A stretch of DNA of 64,000 nt from Flavobacterium phragmitis (GCF_900112575.1 NZ_FOMH01000003.1:124001-188000); one strand, 5' to 3'. Counted from the stretch's first letter, positions 24,935-34,800 are shown. A program made the numbers and translations. Notes: generated by a model not told the origin, from the letters alone.

Positions 24935-27429
24935 GATTTTTGTCTTCTAAAATATTTTACTACTTCAAACCACAACACTGAAACTGAACCTATCAAAATG
25001 CATAAAATAAAATGAAAAAGCGTAATGCGTTCAAAATTAAAAAGAGATCGCATAAAAGGGATTGTCAATAACATTGCAACCACAAACACTGTAATACAAA
25101 TTATAATTGGAATCAGATTATTTTTGTATTGTAATGTAGTTGATAAGGAATAATAAAAAGATCGGTTTACGAGTGTCAAGACAACATTAGCCGTAATCAA
25201 AGTGAGAAAAACCATTGTACGGGTTAAATCCTCATTCCATTGATTATGTACCGAATACTGATAAACAAACAGCAATCCCAATGTTATGGCAATTCCCTGA
25301 AAAATACTTATTGTAAGTTCTTTTACATTAAAAAATGTCGAAGTTAAGGTTCTTGGCCCTCTTTTCATTATATCTGCTTCTGCAGGTTCATTCTCATATA
25401 TTATCGAGCAGGTTGGCCCCATAATAAGCTCTAGCAAAATAACATGAAGAGGACTGAATATATTAGGATAAATCCATCCTAAAACAAGTGGAAGAAAAAC
25501 AATCAGGATTATTGGGATATGTATGGATATAATATACTGAACAGCCTTTTTTAAATTAGTATAAATTTTCCTGCCCATCGCTACAGCATCGACCATTTTT
25601 GAAAGATCATCTTCTGCCAAAATAAGCGATGCGGCATCTTTAGCAATTGCAGTACCTTTTTTTCCCATAGCAATACCGATATGAGCTGCCTTGAGCGAAG
25701 GTCCATCATTTACACCATCTCCAGTCATGGCGACAATTTGTCCAGAAGCTTTCAAGGCATTTACTATCCTAAGTTTGGCATCAGGAAACATTCGGCTAAA
25801 AATATTAACATCCATAACCTTGTCCTGCAATTCTGAGTCGCTCATCTGCATGAGTTCATCTCCTGTGATGGCTTTATCAAAACCTTCAAAACCAATTTCT
25901 CTCGCTATTGCATTTGTAGTAATGGCATTGTCACCGGTAATAATTTTAACGGCTATTCCCGCTTCATAAAAAGACTGCAATACCTGAGTAATATTATCCT
26001 TAGGCGGATCATAAAATGCTACCAAACCTTTAAAAACAAAAGGAATTTCCTGCTGCATTTTAGGGTAATCGGTGCCTTCCCAATTTCCAAGCGCAACTCC
26101 TAATATCCTATAACCATTGCGTGCAAGCTTATTCATCCCTTCTATTGCTTTTTCTCTTTCTTCTCCTAAAAGATTACAAACCTCAAAAATAGCTTCGGGC
26201 GCTCCCTTTGCCGCAATAATCCGATTGCCAACCTTATCTTCAAAAACGTGAGTCATCATAGGAGGCTTGCCAGATAAAGGATATTCATGAATCATTCTAA
26301 AAAAAGTCCTAAGATCTTGAGCGGATTTTTGTTTATAAATAGCATGAATTGCAATTTCCATTGGGTCAAAAGCTATTGGTTCGCTTGCCCACATTGCTGT
26401 GGTAATGAGTTCTTCCGATTCTTTTAATTCGTTAAATGTATTTATTCCAACTTCTAATCCAGAAGGCAAGTAAAGCCCTGCCAATTCCATTTTATTCTGT
26501 GTAATGGTTCCTGTTTTATCTGTGCAAATAACTGTAGCGCTTCCTAATGTTTCAACGGTTTTCATTTGTTTCACTACGATACCCATATTCATAAGCCTTC
26601 GCGCTCCTAGAGCCATAAATGTTGTAAAAGCAACAGGAATTTCTTCGGGTAAAATACTCATAGCCAATGTAAGGGATATCAAAAGGCTTTCTAAAAAAAC
26701 ACCTACCCTATAATAATTAAGTATCCAAATTAAAATGAATACCAATCCGCCTATAAAAACCATTTTTTTTATAAAATCTGCTATTTGAATTTCCAATGGT
26801 GTTTTTTCTTCTGCAATAGACTCTAAGCTGTGGCCAATTTTGCCTAATTGTGTTTGATTTCCAATTTTAGTTGTCTCAAAAATAGCCACTCCAGTAGCAA
26901 CAGTCGTTCCTGAAAAAACCGTATTATCCTCCAGATTCTCATTTTTAAAAACCGGCAAAGACTCACCGGTAAGCACAGATTCATTTATCGAAAAATCATT
27001 TGAGCGAACAAGAATGCCATCAGCCGGAACCAAAGCGCCTTCTTCAATAATAACCAAATCTCCCACAACAATATCCTGCGTTTTAATACTTTGCTCTGCT
27101 CCTTCACGAATAACTTTGCATAAAGGTTTGGTAAACTCCTGCAGCTTTAACAAAGCATTACGGCTTCTTTTTTCCTGATAAAGTGATATGGCAATGATCA
27201 ATAAGATCGAAACTGCAAGAAATATCGCATCGCTATGTTGTCTGTTAATAAAGTAAATTGCAGAAGCTACCAGCAACAAAAGAACCATTGGTTCAGCAAA
27301 AATACTTTTGATGAAAGCTAATATCCTGTTCTCTGTTTTTAGATTATAAGCATTGATGCCAAATTTTTTCCTCGACAAAATCACTTCGTCACTATTTAGA
27401 CCTTTTAATTCTTTTTCATCTTTTTCCAT
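24931..27429 (-). CDS. Cation-translocating P-type ATPase
   Basis: 832 residues. An N-terminal cation-ATPase domain precedes the E1-E2 core: L-T-G-E-S in the actuator domain, the phosphorylation motif D-K-T-G-T, P-E-E-I-P in membrane helix 4, and M-T-G-D-G-V-N-D-G-P-S-L in the hinge. About eight to ten membrane helices are visible. The helix-4 motif and length suggest the P2 (calcium/magnesium/sodium-like) branch rather than a heavy-metal P1B pump: no CPC motif is seen. The ion is not determinable. This gene with the ATP-cone nuclease and beta-CASP protein forms a compact group inside the RNA island. Confidence 0.92.
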   Translation of the reverse strand: MEKDEKELKGLNSDEVILSRKKFGINAYNLKTENRILAFIKSIFAEPMVLLLLVASAIYFINRQHSDAIFLAVSILLIIAISLYQEKRSRNALLKLQEFTKPLCKVIREGAEQSIKTQDIVVGDLVIIEEGALVPADGILVRSNDFSINESVLTGESLPVFKNENLEDNTVFSGTTVATGVAIFETTKIGNQTQLGKIGHSLESIAEEKTPLEIQIADFIKKMVFIGGLVFILIWILNYYRVGVFLESLLISLTLAMSILPEEIPVAFTTFMALGARRLMNMGIVVKQMKTVETLGSATVICTDKTGTITQNKMELAGLYLPSGLEVGINTFNELKESEELITTAMWASEPIAFDPMEIAIHAIYKQKSAQDLRTFFRMIHEYPLSGKPPMMTHVFEDKVGNRIIAAKGAPEAIFEVCNLLGEEREKAIEGMNKLARNGYRILGVALGNWEGTDYPKMQQEIPFVFKGLVAFYDPPKDNITQVLQSFYEAGIAVKIITGDNAITTNAIAREIGFEGFDKAITGDELMQMSDSELQDKVMDVNIFSRMFPDAKLRIVNALKASGQIVAMTGDGVNDGPSLKAAHIGIAMGKKGTAIAKDAASLILAEDDLSKMVDAVAMGRKIYTNLKKAVQYIISIHIPIILIVFLPLVLGWIYPNIFSPLHVILLELIMGPTCSIIYENEPAEADIMKRGPRTLTSTFFNVKELTISIFQGIAITLGLLFVYQYSVHNQWNEDLTRTMVFLTLITANVVLTLVNRSFYYSLSTTLQYKNNLIPIIICITVFVVAMLLTIPFMRSLFNFERITLFHFILCILIGSVSVLWFEVVKYFRRQKS

Positions 27430-27610
27430 AGAATCTTTTTTAAAATGAAATTAATGTCAGGCGAATTATTTTAAAAATCGTCTTTCAGCTTATTATAATA
27501 TTAAACAAAAAGAATTTACTTATGTGTAATTTTCAAAAAACATAATTTTCCTTTCCATTTTTTTGTCAAGTTCAAATCTATCCTAATATCCCTGCCAGAT
27601 ATTACAATCT

Positions 27611-27771
27611 TAAGTTTAAGTCTTATCCATCTGACTCAAAACAGTCGGATCCTGAATTTCATTGTCTTTGGCAAATAATAAAACTTTAGACATTACCTTA
27701 GCCGATTTTGGATCGTCATCTGCGAATGGGAGGAATAAACGACCTCTATGTTGTGAGTGAATTGGTAAATG
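27611..27771 (-). pseudogene. Fragment of DUF4132 gene 3' end, copy 1
   Basis: About 160 bases match the last 155 bases of the DUF4132 gene at 31888-36960 without indels but with scattered substitutions, and it keeps a stop (M-D-K-T then TAA). The rest of the gene is absent. It lies in the gene-free gap 27430-27906 downstream of the 208-residue hypothetical gene. It is evidence that a second DUF4132 paralogue once stood here. Confidence 0.8.
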
Positions 27772-27906
27772 TTATTTTTAAGAGTACACAGCAATCACTC
27801 AATTCTTGAAGGTTTATTTTTTTATGGGAAGAATTTGTAGACTAGTCCTTCTCTACTATTAAACAGTTTGGATTTATTTATTGCAAATTTATACATTGTT
27901 AATGAT

Positions 27907-28533
27907 CTAATTCTCAAACTCATTTTTTATTTTCTCTATTCTGCTTTCCTCTAAGCGATAGATTGAACATGGAGCGTTTAGCGCTTTTTCTAGATCAATA
28001 TTTTTAATTCCCAAACGATTCATGATACCTAATGGATAATAAAAATCATCATAACCATATTTCATATCCAGAAAATCTGCTTCTCCTTCTTCTATTGATA
28101 GTTGTGCTCCTTTTTCCTCTATAAATGTTTCCTCTCTTTCTATATCTACTGAAAACTCACAACTTCTAAGCAATATACCTTTACTATAAAATTCAAATAC
28201 CATATTCGGTATCCATATATCTATTGTAAACCTGTACACATCAGCATTGATTGACAAAAAAGTACAAAATTCTTTTGACATTACATTGATTGCTTTACCT
28301 TCTATAATAACAAAGTCATTTATAGGTGCTGATATTACGATTTTTCCAACATCATAATAAACATAGTTTGATACATCAAGTGGAACATGTTCTATAGAAA
28401 CAACACCCGCATTTATCCAAAGCTTATCCTTACTAAGCAACTCAAGGTTAAAGTTGTTTATAAAATTTTCTACTTTTTCTTTTCTAACAACTATCCAGTT
28501 ATTTCGACTAAAATTTTCTATTATTGAATTCAT
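27907..28533 (-). CDS. Hypothetical protein between two DUF4132 remnants
   Basis: 208 residues, acidic, no signal peptide or membrane helix. Strand-rich pattern (V-Y-Y-D-V-G-K-I-V-I-S-A-P, F-V-I-I-E-G-K-A-I-N-V) with an N-terminal helix and an acidic C-terminal half (E-E-E-G-E-like runs, F-L-D-M-K-Y-G-Y-D-D-F-Y). Small acidic orphan proteins of this type are often immunity or antitoxin-like, but no motif supports that here. It is AT-richer than its neighbours and is bracketed by truncated DUF4132 3' ends at 27611-27771 and 28831-28902, so it probably came with, or survived, a duplication and deletion. Confidence 0.55.
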   Translation of the reverse strand: MNSIIENFSRNNWIVVRKEKVENFINNFNLELLSKDKLWINAGVVSIEHVPLDVSNYVYYDVGKIVISAPINDFVIIEGKAINVMSKEFCTFLSINADVYRFTIDIWIPNMVFEFYSKGILLRSCEFSVDIEREETFIEEKGAQLSIEEGEADFLDMKYGYDDFYYPLGIMNRLGIKNIDLEKALNAPCSIYRLEESRIEKIKNEFEN

Positions 28534-28779
28534 AAGGTTTATTATGGAATGATCTTTCTACTTGCTGTTTCGAGTGCATCTCACTCATGAACTTATCAAA
28601 TTGCAAATAAAACATAATAACTTCATTGTCAGGTAAAAGTGCAAAAAGAAAAACACAAAAACAGCTTTTAAAAGCCATAATTGTGTTGAAATAAGTTTTT
28701 TGTATGAAATAATTTTCAACCCAAGAAACAGGGAATTAACAAAGCAATACTGTGTTATCTATTTACGAAAAGTTTATTA

Positions 28780-28812
28780 AGACCTAGCAGGTTTTTAAAA
28801 CCTGTTAGGTCT
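28780..28812. repeat. Palindrome AGACCTAGCAGGTTTT
   Basis: A 16-base arm is mirrored with two changes around a single base. It is related to the AAACCCGACAGGTTTT palindromes at 48453-48485 and 48817-48849, a common Flavobacterium intergenic repeat. Confidence 0.65.
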
Positions 28813-28830
28813 AATATAAGGTACTTAACT

Positions 28831-28902
28831 ACACATAAGTCTTATCAATCTGACTCAAAACAGTCGGATCCTGAATTTCATTGTCTTTGGCAAATAATAA
28901 AA
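28831..28902 (-). pseudogene. Fragment of DUF4132 gene 3' end, copy 2
   Basis: About 70 bases equivalent to the last 22 codons of the DUF4132 gene, ending I-D-K-T-Y-V and TAG. Similarity stops abruptly at aataaaa|tccaatag, next to the inverted-repeat element at 28920. It is closer in sequence to copy 1 than to the intact gene at some positions. Confidence 0.75.
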
Positions 28903-28919
28903 TCCAATAGCGCATTACA

Positions 28920-29049
28920 AACCCGATAGCTTGGATTTGCAATCCGTGCCCGTTCCAATTGGTAAATCTTATTTAATTCTCAAAGTTTTTTTTTCTCTCT
29001 TTGTCGATATGCTTTGCGGGCACGGATTGAAAATCCGCGCTATCGGGTT
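28920..29049. repeat. 130-bp inverted-repeat element
   Basis: The arms aacccgatagc...ggatttgcaatccgtgcccg (28920-28952) and its imperfect mirror (29017-29049) enclose about 64 bases without coding potential. It sits directly 3' of the C1 tRNA-like sequence and next to the truncated DUF4132 copy 2, so it may mark a rearrangement point. Confidence 0.7.
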
Positions 29050-29076
29050 CATTATAGTGAAAATACGAATTAAAGG

Positions 29077-29150
29077 AAAGGTGTGCAAGGACTCGAACCT
29101 GCATCCTCCTGTTTAGCAAACAGACGCTCTTCCAGTTGAGCTAACACCTT
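29077..29150 (-). tRNA. tRNA-like C1, GCU (Ser-like) anticodon
   Basis: 74 nt on the minus strand. Acceptor AAGGTGT/ACACCTT, UA at 8-9, D arm GCTC-AACTGGAA-GAGC and anticodon arm TCTGT-TTGCTAA-ACAGG with U33 and GCU are all good. Two features are abnormal. The variable loop is 5 bases although bacterial tRNA-Ser is class II with a long arm, and the T stem carries one extra base on its 3' strand (CC-T-TGC). No encoded CCA. Confidence 0.62.
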
Positions 29151-29273
29151 TGTATTTTTATTTGCCACAATCCCGATAGCTATCGGGACTAAGACACGAA
29201 GTTTTCTTTTTAAGTTTTGAAACAAAAAAACCTTTGTCACTTTGAAACTATGCGTCTTTGCTGCTTAAAAAAG

Positions 29274-29347
29274 AAAGGTGTGCCTGGACTCGAACCGGCA
29301 ACCTCTTACCTGCTGGGTAAACGCTCTTCCAATTGAGCTAACACCTT
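29274..29347 (-). tRNA. tRNA-like C2, C33 and AGC in the anticodon loop
   Basis: 74 nt on the minus strand. The acceptor matches C1. D arm GCTC-AATTGGAA-GAGC. Anticodon arm TTTAC-CCAGCAG-GTAAG has C rather than the invariant U at position 33. T stem GCCGG with CC-A-GGC again has one bulged base. A normal decoding tRNA would not tolerate both changes. Confidence 0.6.
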
Positions 29348-29447
29348 TATATTTTTATTTGCCACAAAGGCACTAAGTTTTATTTTTAAGTTTTAAAGCA
29401 AAAAAACTTTGTCACTTTGAAACTATGCGTCTTTGTAACTTTTAAAA

Positions 29448-29520
29448 AAAGGTGTGCCTGGACTCGAACCTGCACCTTTCCCTGTGGTCGGGAACGCTCT
29501 TCCAATTGAGCTAACACCCT
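29448..29520 (-). tRNA. tRNA-like C3, A33 and CCA in the anticodon loop
   Basis: 73 nt on the minus strand. Acceptor AGGGTGT/ACACCTT with a G-U pair; D arm identical to C2. Anticodon arm TTCCC-GACCACA-GGGAA has a perfect stem but A at position 33. The T arm has the same extra base (CC-A-GGC) and one mismatch. It begins 2 bases before C4 ends. Confidence 0.58.
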
Positions 29521-29521
29521 A

Positions 29522-29592
29522 GTGGATAGTTGGGACTCGAACCCAAAACTTTTCCTGTGGGGGGAATATTTTTCCAATTAAACTACTATCCT
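29522..29592 (-). tRNA. tRNA-like C4, C33 and CCA in the anticodon loop
   Basis: About 71 nt on the minus strand, starting 6 bases after the stop of the SDR gene. GGATAG/CTATCC acceptor core, UA at 8-9, D arm GTTT-AATTGGAA-AAAT with one G-U pair, a 4-bp anticodon stem TTCC/GGAA with loop CCCCACA, and T arm TTGGG-TTCGAGT-CCCAA without a bulge. The first acceptor pair is mismatched. Confidence 0.5.
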
Positions 29593-29597
29593 AATCT

Positions 29598-30974
29598 TTA
29601 CCAATTGGAAACTTTGTAGTTTTTCAATAAGACGCCAAATATACTTTTTCCTTTTATACCCTGCACTATCGGATCAAAAATTCTGCTGGCTCCGTCTACC
29701 GAATCCAGTGGCGGAATATAGCCTTCTTCAAACTGTTTTTTTCGCAGGCTTTCTTTTGCTCCCGTCGAAATCCAACCTACATCTACACTGGTCATAAAAA
29801 TAGCATCTTCTGCAAATTCTTTAGCAGAAGTCAGCGTCATCATATTCAGTGCCGCTTTTGTCATATTGGTATGCGGATGAAAAATCGTTTTGTTGGTGTA
29901 ACTGAAAATCCCTTCAGACGATGTCACATTAACAATAAAACGTTCCTGAAATGCTGAGTTTAAAAATAATGGCTTTAGTTCTTTTATCAGAAAATAAGGC
30001 GCGATTTGATTAATCAGATTAACCTCGACCAACTCATACATACTGATTTCTTCTAAAGTAGAATTCCAACTTGTCTTATCCCTATTATCAACAGGCTGTC
30101 CAAAACGCGAAAGCGCTATTTCGGTTTGTTCTTCAAAACCATATTCTAGAGCTTTTACTTCTGAAGTTACCTGAGTTTTATTGGCAATCAGATTTACATT
30201 TGCCGAAAATGCTCCAAGCAGGTTTTCTTCTTTCCTGATTAAAGGACTATAATATTCATCGGGATATTTTATAGTTTGTGCCGCATTGTTTATTAAAATA
30301 TCCAGACTATCAAATTTGGACTTATAAAACGATACAAACTCATTGATAGCATTTAGGTTTCTTAAATCCAGGCCGTAAATAATCAAATTATTTTTCCATT
30401 GCTCAAAATCTTCTTCGAGTTTAAGCTGTTCTAACGCAAGCGCAGGAAAACGAGTAGTAAGTACAACATTAGCATTGCTTCTCAATAACTTTAACGCTGT
30501 TGCAAAACCTACTTTTACTCGTCCGCCGGTTATAATTACATTTCGTCCTTTCAGGTCTAAATGCTGAAAACGTTTTTGATAATTTTCTTCGGCGCATTCC
30601 GGGCAAAGTCTGGTGTAGAAACTATGTGCCAGTTTATAAGACTGATTGCAGGCGTAACAATTTTTAGGCAGATTTAATTCGGTAAATTGTTGTTCGTCCG
30701 GAGCTTCTTTTTCTGCAAATAACGTTTCTCCATTTAAAGCTTTTGATACTATCGTCGCATTCTTGCTAACCTGCAAATCTTCTTGTTTTTTTGAAGTATA
30801 ACTGGCGCTACGAATATTCTTTTTGGCATTTTTATGAATTTTGGTAATCAAACCCGCAAACAAATCATTGTCAGGATTCTCAAACGGATTGTCTTTTAAA
30901 GCCTGTAAAACCTTTATACAGCTTTGCCATTCCTGATCATCAAAAATATAGGTATTGTTATTGTTTTCTTTCAT
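29598..30974 (-). CDS. Zn-ribbon SDR-family oxidoreductase-like protein
   Basis: 458 residues. The N-terminal 100 residues are helical. A zinc-ribbon follows at about 107-130 (C-Y-A-C and C-P-E-C). Residues about 140-455 are a short-chain dehydrogenase fold: glycine motif T-G-G-R-V-K-V-G at about 150, N-N-A-A at about 230, and the catalytic region H-T-N-M-T-K-A-A-L-N, which has the lysine but Asn instead of the usual tyrosine four residues before it. Reduced or different catalysis is likely. Its stop is 6 bases from tRNA-like C4. It is downstream of the DUF434 and DUF4132 genes on the same strand, so it probably belongs to their operon. Confidence 0.75.
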   Translation of the reverse strand: MKENNNNTYIFDDQEWQSCIKVLQALKDNPFENPDNDLFAGLITKIHKNAKKNIRSASYTSKKQEDLQVSKNATIVSKALNGETLFAEKEAPDEQQFTELNLPKNCYACNQSYKLAHSFYTRLCPECAEENYQKRFQHLDLKGRNVIITGGRVKVGFATALKLLRSNANVVLTTRFPALALEQLKLEEDFEQWKNNLIIYGLDLRNLNAINEFVSFYKSKFDSLDILINNAAQTIKYPDEYYSPLIRKEENLLGAFSANVNLIANKTQVTSEVKALEYGFEEQTEIALSRFGQPVDNRDKTSWNSTLEEISMYELVEVNLINQIAPYFLIKELKPLFLNSAFQERFIVNVTSSEGIFSYTNKTIFHPHTNMTKAALNMMTLTSAKEFAEDAIFMTSVDVGWISTGAKESLRKKQFEEGYIPPLDSVDGASRIFDPIVQGIKGKSIFGVLLKNYKVSNW

Positions 30975-31030
30975 TATTATTAAAGAATTACAGTCCTGAC
31001 TTTATTAAAAAAGGACATTCTTTTTCTATT

Positions 31031-31747
31031 TTACTCACTACTAATTATAGTCTCCGTTATATCGAGATGAGTCAAAACATATTTCATCAAATTAAAATTT
31101 GCCACGGCATGATCTAAAATCCATGCATCAGATGTTACAGCAATCTGATTGCTTTCTGCCATAACTTTATCCGGATTATTGACCAGTTCGACTTTCCAGT
31201 CTAAACCATTTTGCAAAGCGACTTCTTCAATTATTTGTTTTAATTTTCCGCTATTAGAGACGGGTTTGTCAAACAACCAATGTGCCGTTTTTACTTTTTC
31301 GTTTCTAAAAAAATCAACTATAATGGCAATAGCCTGTGATGTTTGGTTTACTTTTCTGTAAGTTCCATAAACACTTGACAAATCTCTTATATAACCATCC
31401 AAACCTCGGAACACATAAGCTTTTGACAAGATGCTTTCCAGCAAAATTAAGACATTAAAACCATCAATAACAATTTCTTTTCCTTCCAGTTCCTGACTTT
31501 GAATTTCTTTTGATTTCCGATCTTCAATTTGAATTTGAGAAGCACTCATTCCGCGAACCGCCTGTTGCTGACGCGAATTTAAACGATAACGGTTTCCAAC
31601 CAAAACTAATGTTGCTTTTTCGCCATAACCTCTGCTCAGAAAATAATGCATATCCGTAACAGCTTCTTTTAGCTTTTGTTGCATTTTTAAAGTTCCGAAA
31701 AGTGTATCATCACTGGCTTCTTTTCCCCGGTTTTTCAGATTTGTCAT
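31031..31747 (-). CDS. DUF434 domain protein with NYN/PIN-like C-terminal half
   Basis: 238 residues. The first 60 residues match the DUF434 pattern (L-K-E-A-V-T-D-M-H-Y-F-L-S-R-G-Y-G, L-V-G-N-R-Y-R-L, R-Q-Q-Q-A-V-R-G-M). Residues about 95-230 (DUF5616-like) open with E-I-V-I-D-G-F-N-V-L-I, an acidic D-G-F-N strand end like that of NYN/PIN nucleases, with further Asp residues at I-I-V-D-F-F and D-A-W-I-L-D-H-A. A PIN/NYN-type RNase active site is therefore plausible. It lies between the DUF4132 and SDR genes. Confidence 0.72.
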   Translation of the reverse strand: MTNLKNRGKEASDDTLFGTLKMQQKLKEAVTDMHYFLSRGYGEKATLVLVGNRYRLNSRQQQAVRGMSASQIQIEDRKSKEIQSQELEGKEIVIDGFNVLILLESILSKAYVFRGLDGYIRDLSSVYGTYRKVNQTSQAIAIIVDFFRNEKVKTAHWLFDKPVSNSGKLKQIIEEVALQNGLDWKVELVNNPDKVMAESNQIAVTSDAWILDHAVANFNLMKYVLTHLDITETIISSE

Positions 31748-31844
31748 TTTTTTGAAGTTAAAGCTTCGATAAAGTAACGTTCTTTTTTTGTTTCTAACTA
31801 CAAAAAGTATAAAAACAGGATTGTGTTTTTCAAAAATAGATTAA

Positions 31845-31875
31845 AAAAGGCTGTTCGGTAGTAGAACAGCCTTTT
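31845..31875 (-). terminator. Terminator after the DUF4132 gene
   Basis: The 12-bp stem AAAAGGCTGTTC/GAACAGCCTTTT with a 7-base loop has T runs on either strand, 13 bases after the DUF4132 stop. The DUF434-SDR pair downstream may then need its own promoter or read-through. Confidence 0.8.
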
Positions 31876-31887
31876 CTCTTTTTTATC

Positions 31888-34800
31888 TTAAGCATACGTC
31901 TTATCAATCTGACTCAAAATAGTCGGATCCTGAATTTCATTGTCTTTAGCAAACAACAAAACTTTAGACATTACCTCAGCCGATTTCGGATCGTCATCTG
32001 CAAATGGAAGGAACAAACGTCCTCTATGCTGTGAATGAATTGGCAATATCGATAAATATTTACCCGGAACCTGATGTACAACAGCACTTCCTAAATGCAC
32101 GCTATATTCTGCCAGTTGTCCTTTTATGATGGCATGGTTTCCGGTAATTTCAACATTCTTAATTTTGAATAAACGCAATGTTTCTCTTAACAATACCGCT
32201 CTCATTTCGATAGAAGAATGACTCGCTTCAGGATCAACACCGCCAACATGGGCAACGCTTACCACTAAATCAATATCACGCATTACTTCAGAGAAAATCC
32301 TTGGGTTTACATCTTCAAAAGCAATGTTTTTATAATCTTTTAACGAATGAAATTCGATGGTTTCCAAAGTCGGACTTTCGACATCTGCTGGAGAGAACCA
32401 ATCGGCCAAAGCGTACATTTTGACCTGATAGCCTTCTTTATGGAAAACTTTCTGCAATCCTTGTTCGTAATCTACTTTCCAGCCTCTTCCTTTTAATAAT
32501 GCTAAAGTCTGATTCGGTTGCACCTGATGTCCTGCATAACGTCTTGAAACTGATTTCTCTTTTAATTCGTCTGGCGTTGGAACATATAATTCTCTGAAAA
32601 TCTGTTTAAATGGCTGTTGTAATTTATTATCAAAACAATATTTCTGATAATCTGTCCAAACATTATGTTTATGCAAATCAAAACAGTGCGCGATTCTAAA
32701 AGTCTGTTTTTCGTTTAACGAAATCATTTCTCCTAAAGCCGTTACCAGATTTCCATCTACATAAAAACCAATTTGATCTTCGTTTGAAATAAACACCAAT
32801 TTCTCTAAATGTTTCGAAATAATCGGATGTTCGAAAAGGTTTTGCATTTCTGCGAATAAAAACTGATCACCACGAATCATACTTTCTTCCAGACCTTTTC
32901 TTGAACGTGTCCATTGCTCTCGCATTGTTTTGCGGTAATTCGTCAGCTCCAGAATTCCTTTGTCTTTTTTGTATTTCGGCGGAATCGATTTTAATTCTTT
33001 ATCACCTTTATAGGTAACCAAATCGGCTTTTCCTTCCTTATTGATCACTAAACTTATTGTTACATCGTCTAGTTTAACCTCAGTTTCTTTAGATAAAATA
33101 TTCTGAATTTGTTTGGTTTCCATTGCCCAAGTCAAACGAACTGGATCTGGATAACCTGCATTTCTGGCTAAGTTTTCCAGAGCCACACGAATCGCCAAAG
33201 CTTCGCTCGCCTGTTTCATCGAACCAAACTCTTTACTTTCTTTTTTAAACTGCTGTAAATACTCGTAACGCGCCAAAATATCTTTCTCCGGACTTGCTTT
33301 GCTCAAAGGCACCAAACCGTAAACACGCAAATAATCCTGATCGCGTTTGTCTTTTACTTTGGCCGTAACTTCCCTAATTTTCAAATCGCCCGTAATCGTG
33401 TCTGCATATAATCGTGCGCGACGGTGTCCGTTTCCGTCCGTTACATATTTAGCCGATTCGTACAGCATTTCCCATTTGGCTTTGCCTAATTTTTTATAAG
33501 CCGAAACGAACCAATCTTTGTCTACCGCTCCATCTTTAAAATCCTGTAAATCGATAGACGAGAATTTCGCCATTTCGCTTTCCAGTTCAGCATTTACAGC
33601 GCTGTAAGTGGCTGTTTTAGTATGCGCATGAAACCACCAGATTCCTTCATCCAAACCTTTCCAGTCTAAATAATTACTGATGAATTTTTGCCATTGCGGA
33701 GCATAAATTGCAGTCTGAATCAATCTTTCTTCTGAAATTTTAGCCTTTTTAACCGCTTCGTTAAACACTTTCTGAGTGTCTGATTCTAACGGATAACATC
33801 TTTTCAGCAAATAACTGAATAGTTTTTGTTTCGTCAATTCGGTATAACTCCAAGAATAAATGTAGCCTTTGTATAAACTTGCTTTTCCAAGTGCCGTAAG
33901 CATTTCGACCAAACGATTGATACCGTAAATTTTCTGAAAACTCTGCACCAAAGGCGTAACCGCAGTATTCGAATCACCTCTTTTAACCTCAACATCCAAA
34001 AATGCTTCGCGGATTTTATCAATCATCGCAACCAGGAATGGAAATCTTACCAATAATTCTTCGCTTCCAAAATGTCTGTAATGTCTTGTTCCACCTGTTA
34101 AAACCGAAATTCTTTCTGGTTCCAAAATACCTTCGTACAATTCGCCCTCTGTAATTAAATTCTGTTCAAAAGCAGTAGCGTATAAATGAATTGGCGGTTT
34201 GGTGTACGAAATATTTCTTTCCAATCCGTTTAATTGTCTCCATCTGTACAAGTTCCAAAGTTTGTTTTCCTGATCTTTGGTTAAATCTCCCAAATTGATT
34301 TTATTCAGATAAATATCAAAAAAGCCTTGATTCTGCCAGCCGTTTCCGTTATCAGAATTGTAATAATATTGATCTTTTCCCGGTTTGTATTCAAACTCTA
34401 AAATAGATTCTGGAAGATCGGCATACAAAGTCGTACACGCATCAATCAGGAAATCTGTTTCTTCTTTAAAGGCATATTTTAGCTTTAAAGCATTCAAAAT
34501 ATTCAGAATTGCATTATCCCAATCGTAACCTCTTTTGTTTGGGTGCGGTAATAATTCTTTATAATAAAAAACATGTTTTTCTAGGAAATCACGCCACACT
34601 TTTCGGTCGCAATTGCTTACCAACGTTATTAAAAACAAATCTCTTTCATTCAGTCCCGAATTTTCAAACCAACCAGACCAAACTTCATATAAAGGATAAT
34701 TTTTAGCCAAAACTTCCTTGTCTTTTTCGTCTTTCAGATTTTTTAATGTTCTAAAAGTATTTCCAAGCAATACCGTTTGTTTGCTGTTATCGTAATTTTC

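Noticed and set aside
27611..28902. Polymorphic toxin tip cassettes
   Set aside because: The duplicated piece is the conserved C-terminal end of DUF4132, not a variable toxin domain, and the orphan gene has no immunity-family motif. Duplication and deletion explain it more simply.
29077..29150. Ordinary tRNA-Ser(GCU)
   Set aside because: A bacterial tRNA-Ser needs a long variable arm; this one has 5 bases and a bulged T stem, and it belongs to a tandem group of aberrant copies.
29386..29577. 63-codon minus-strand ORF
   Set aside because: It is an open frame running through tRNA-likes C3 and C4.
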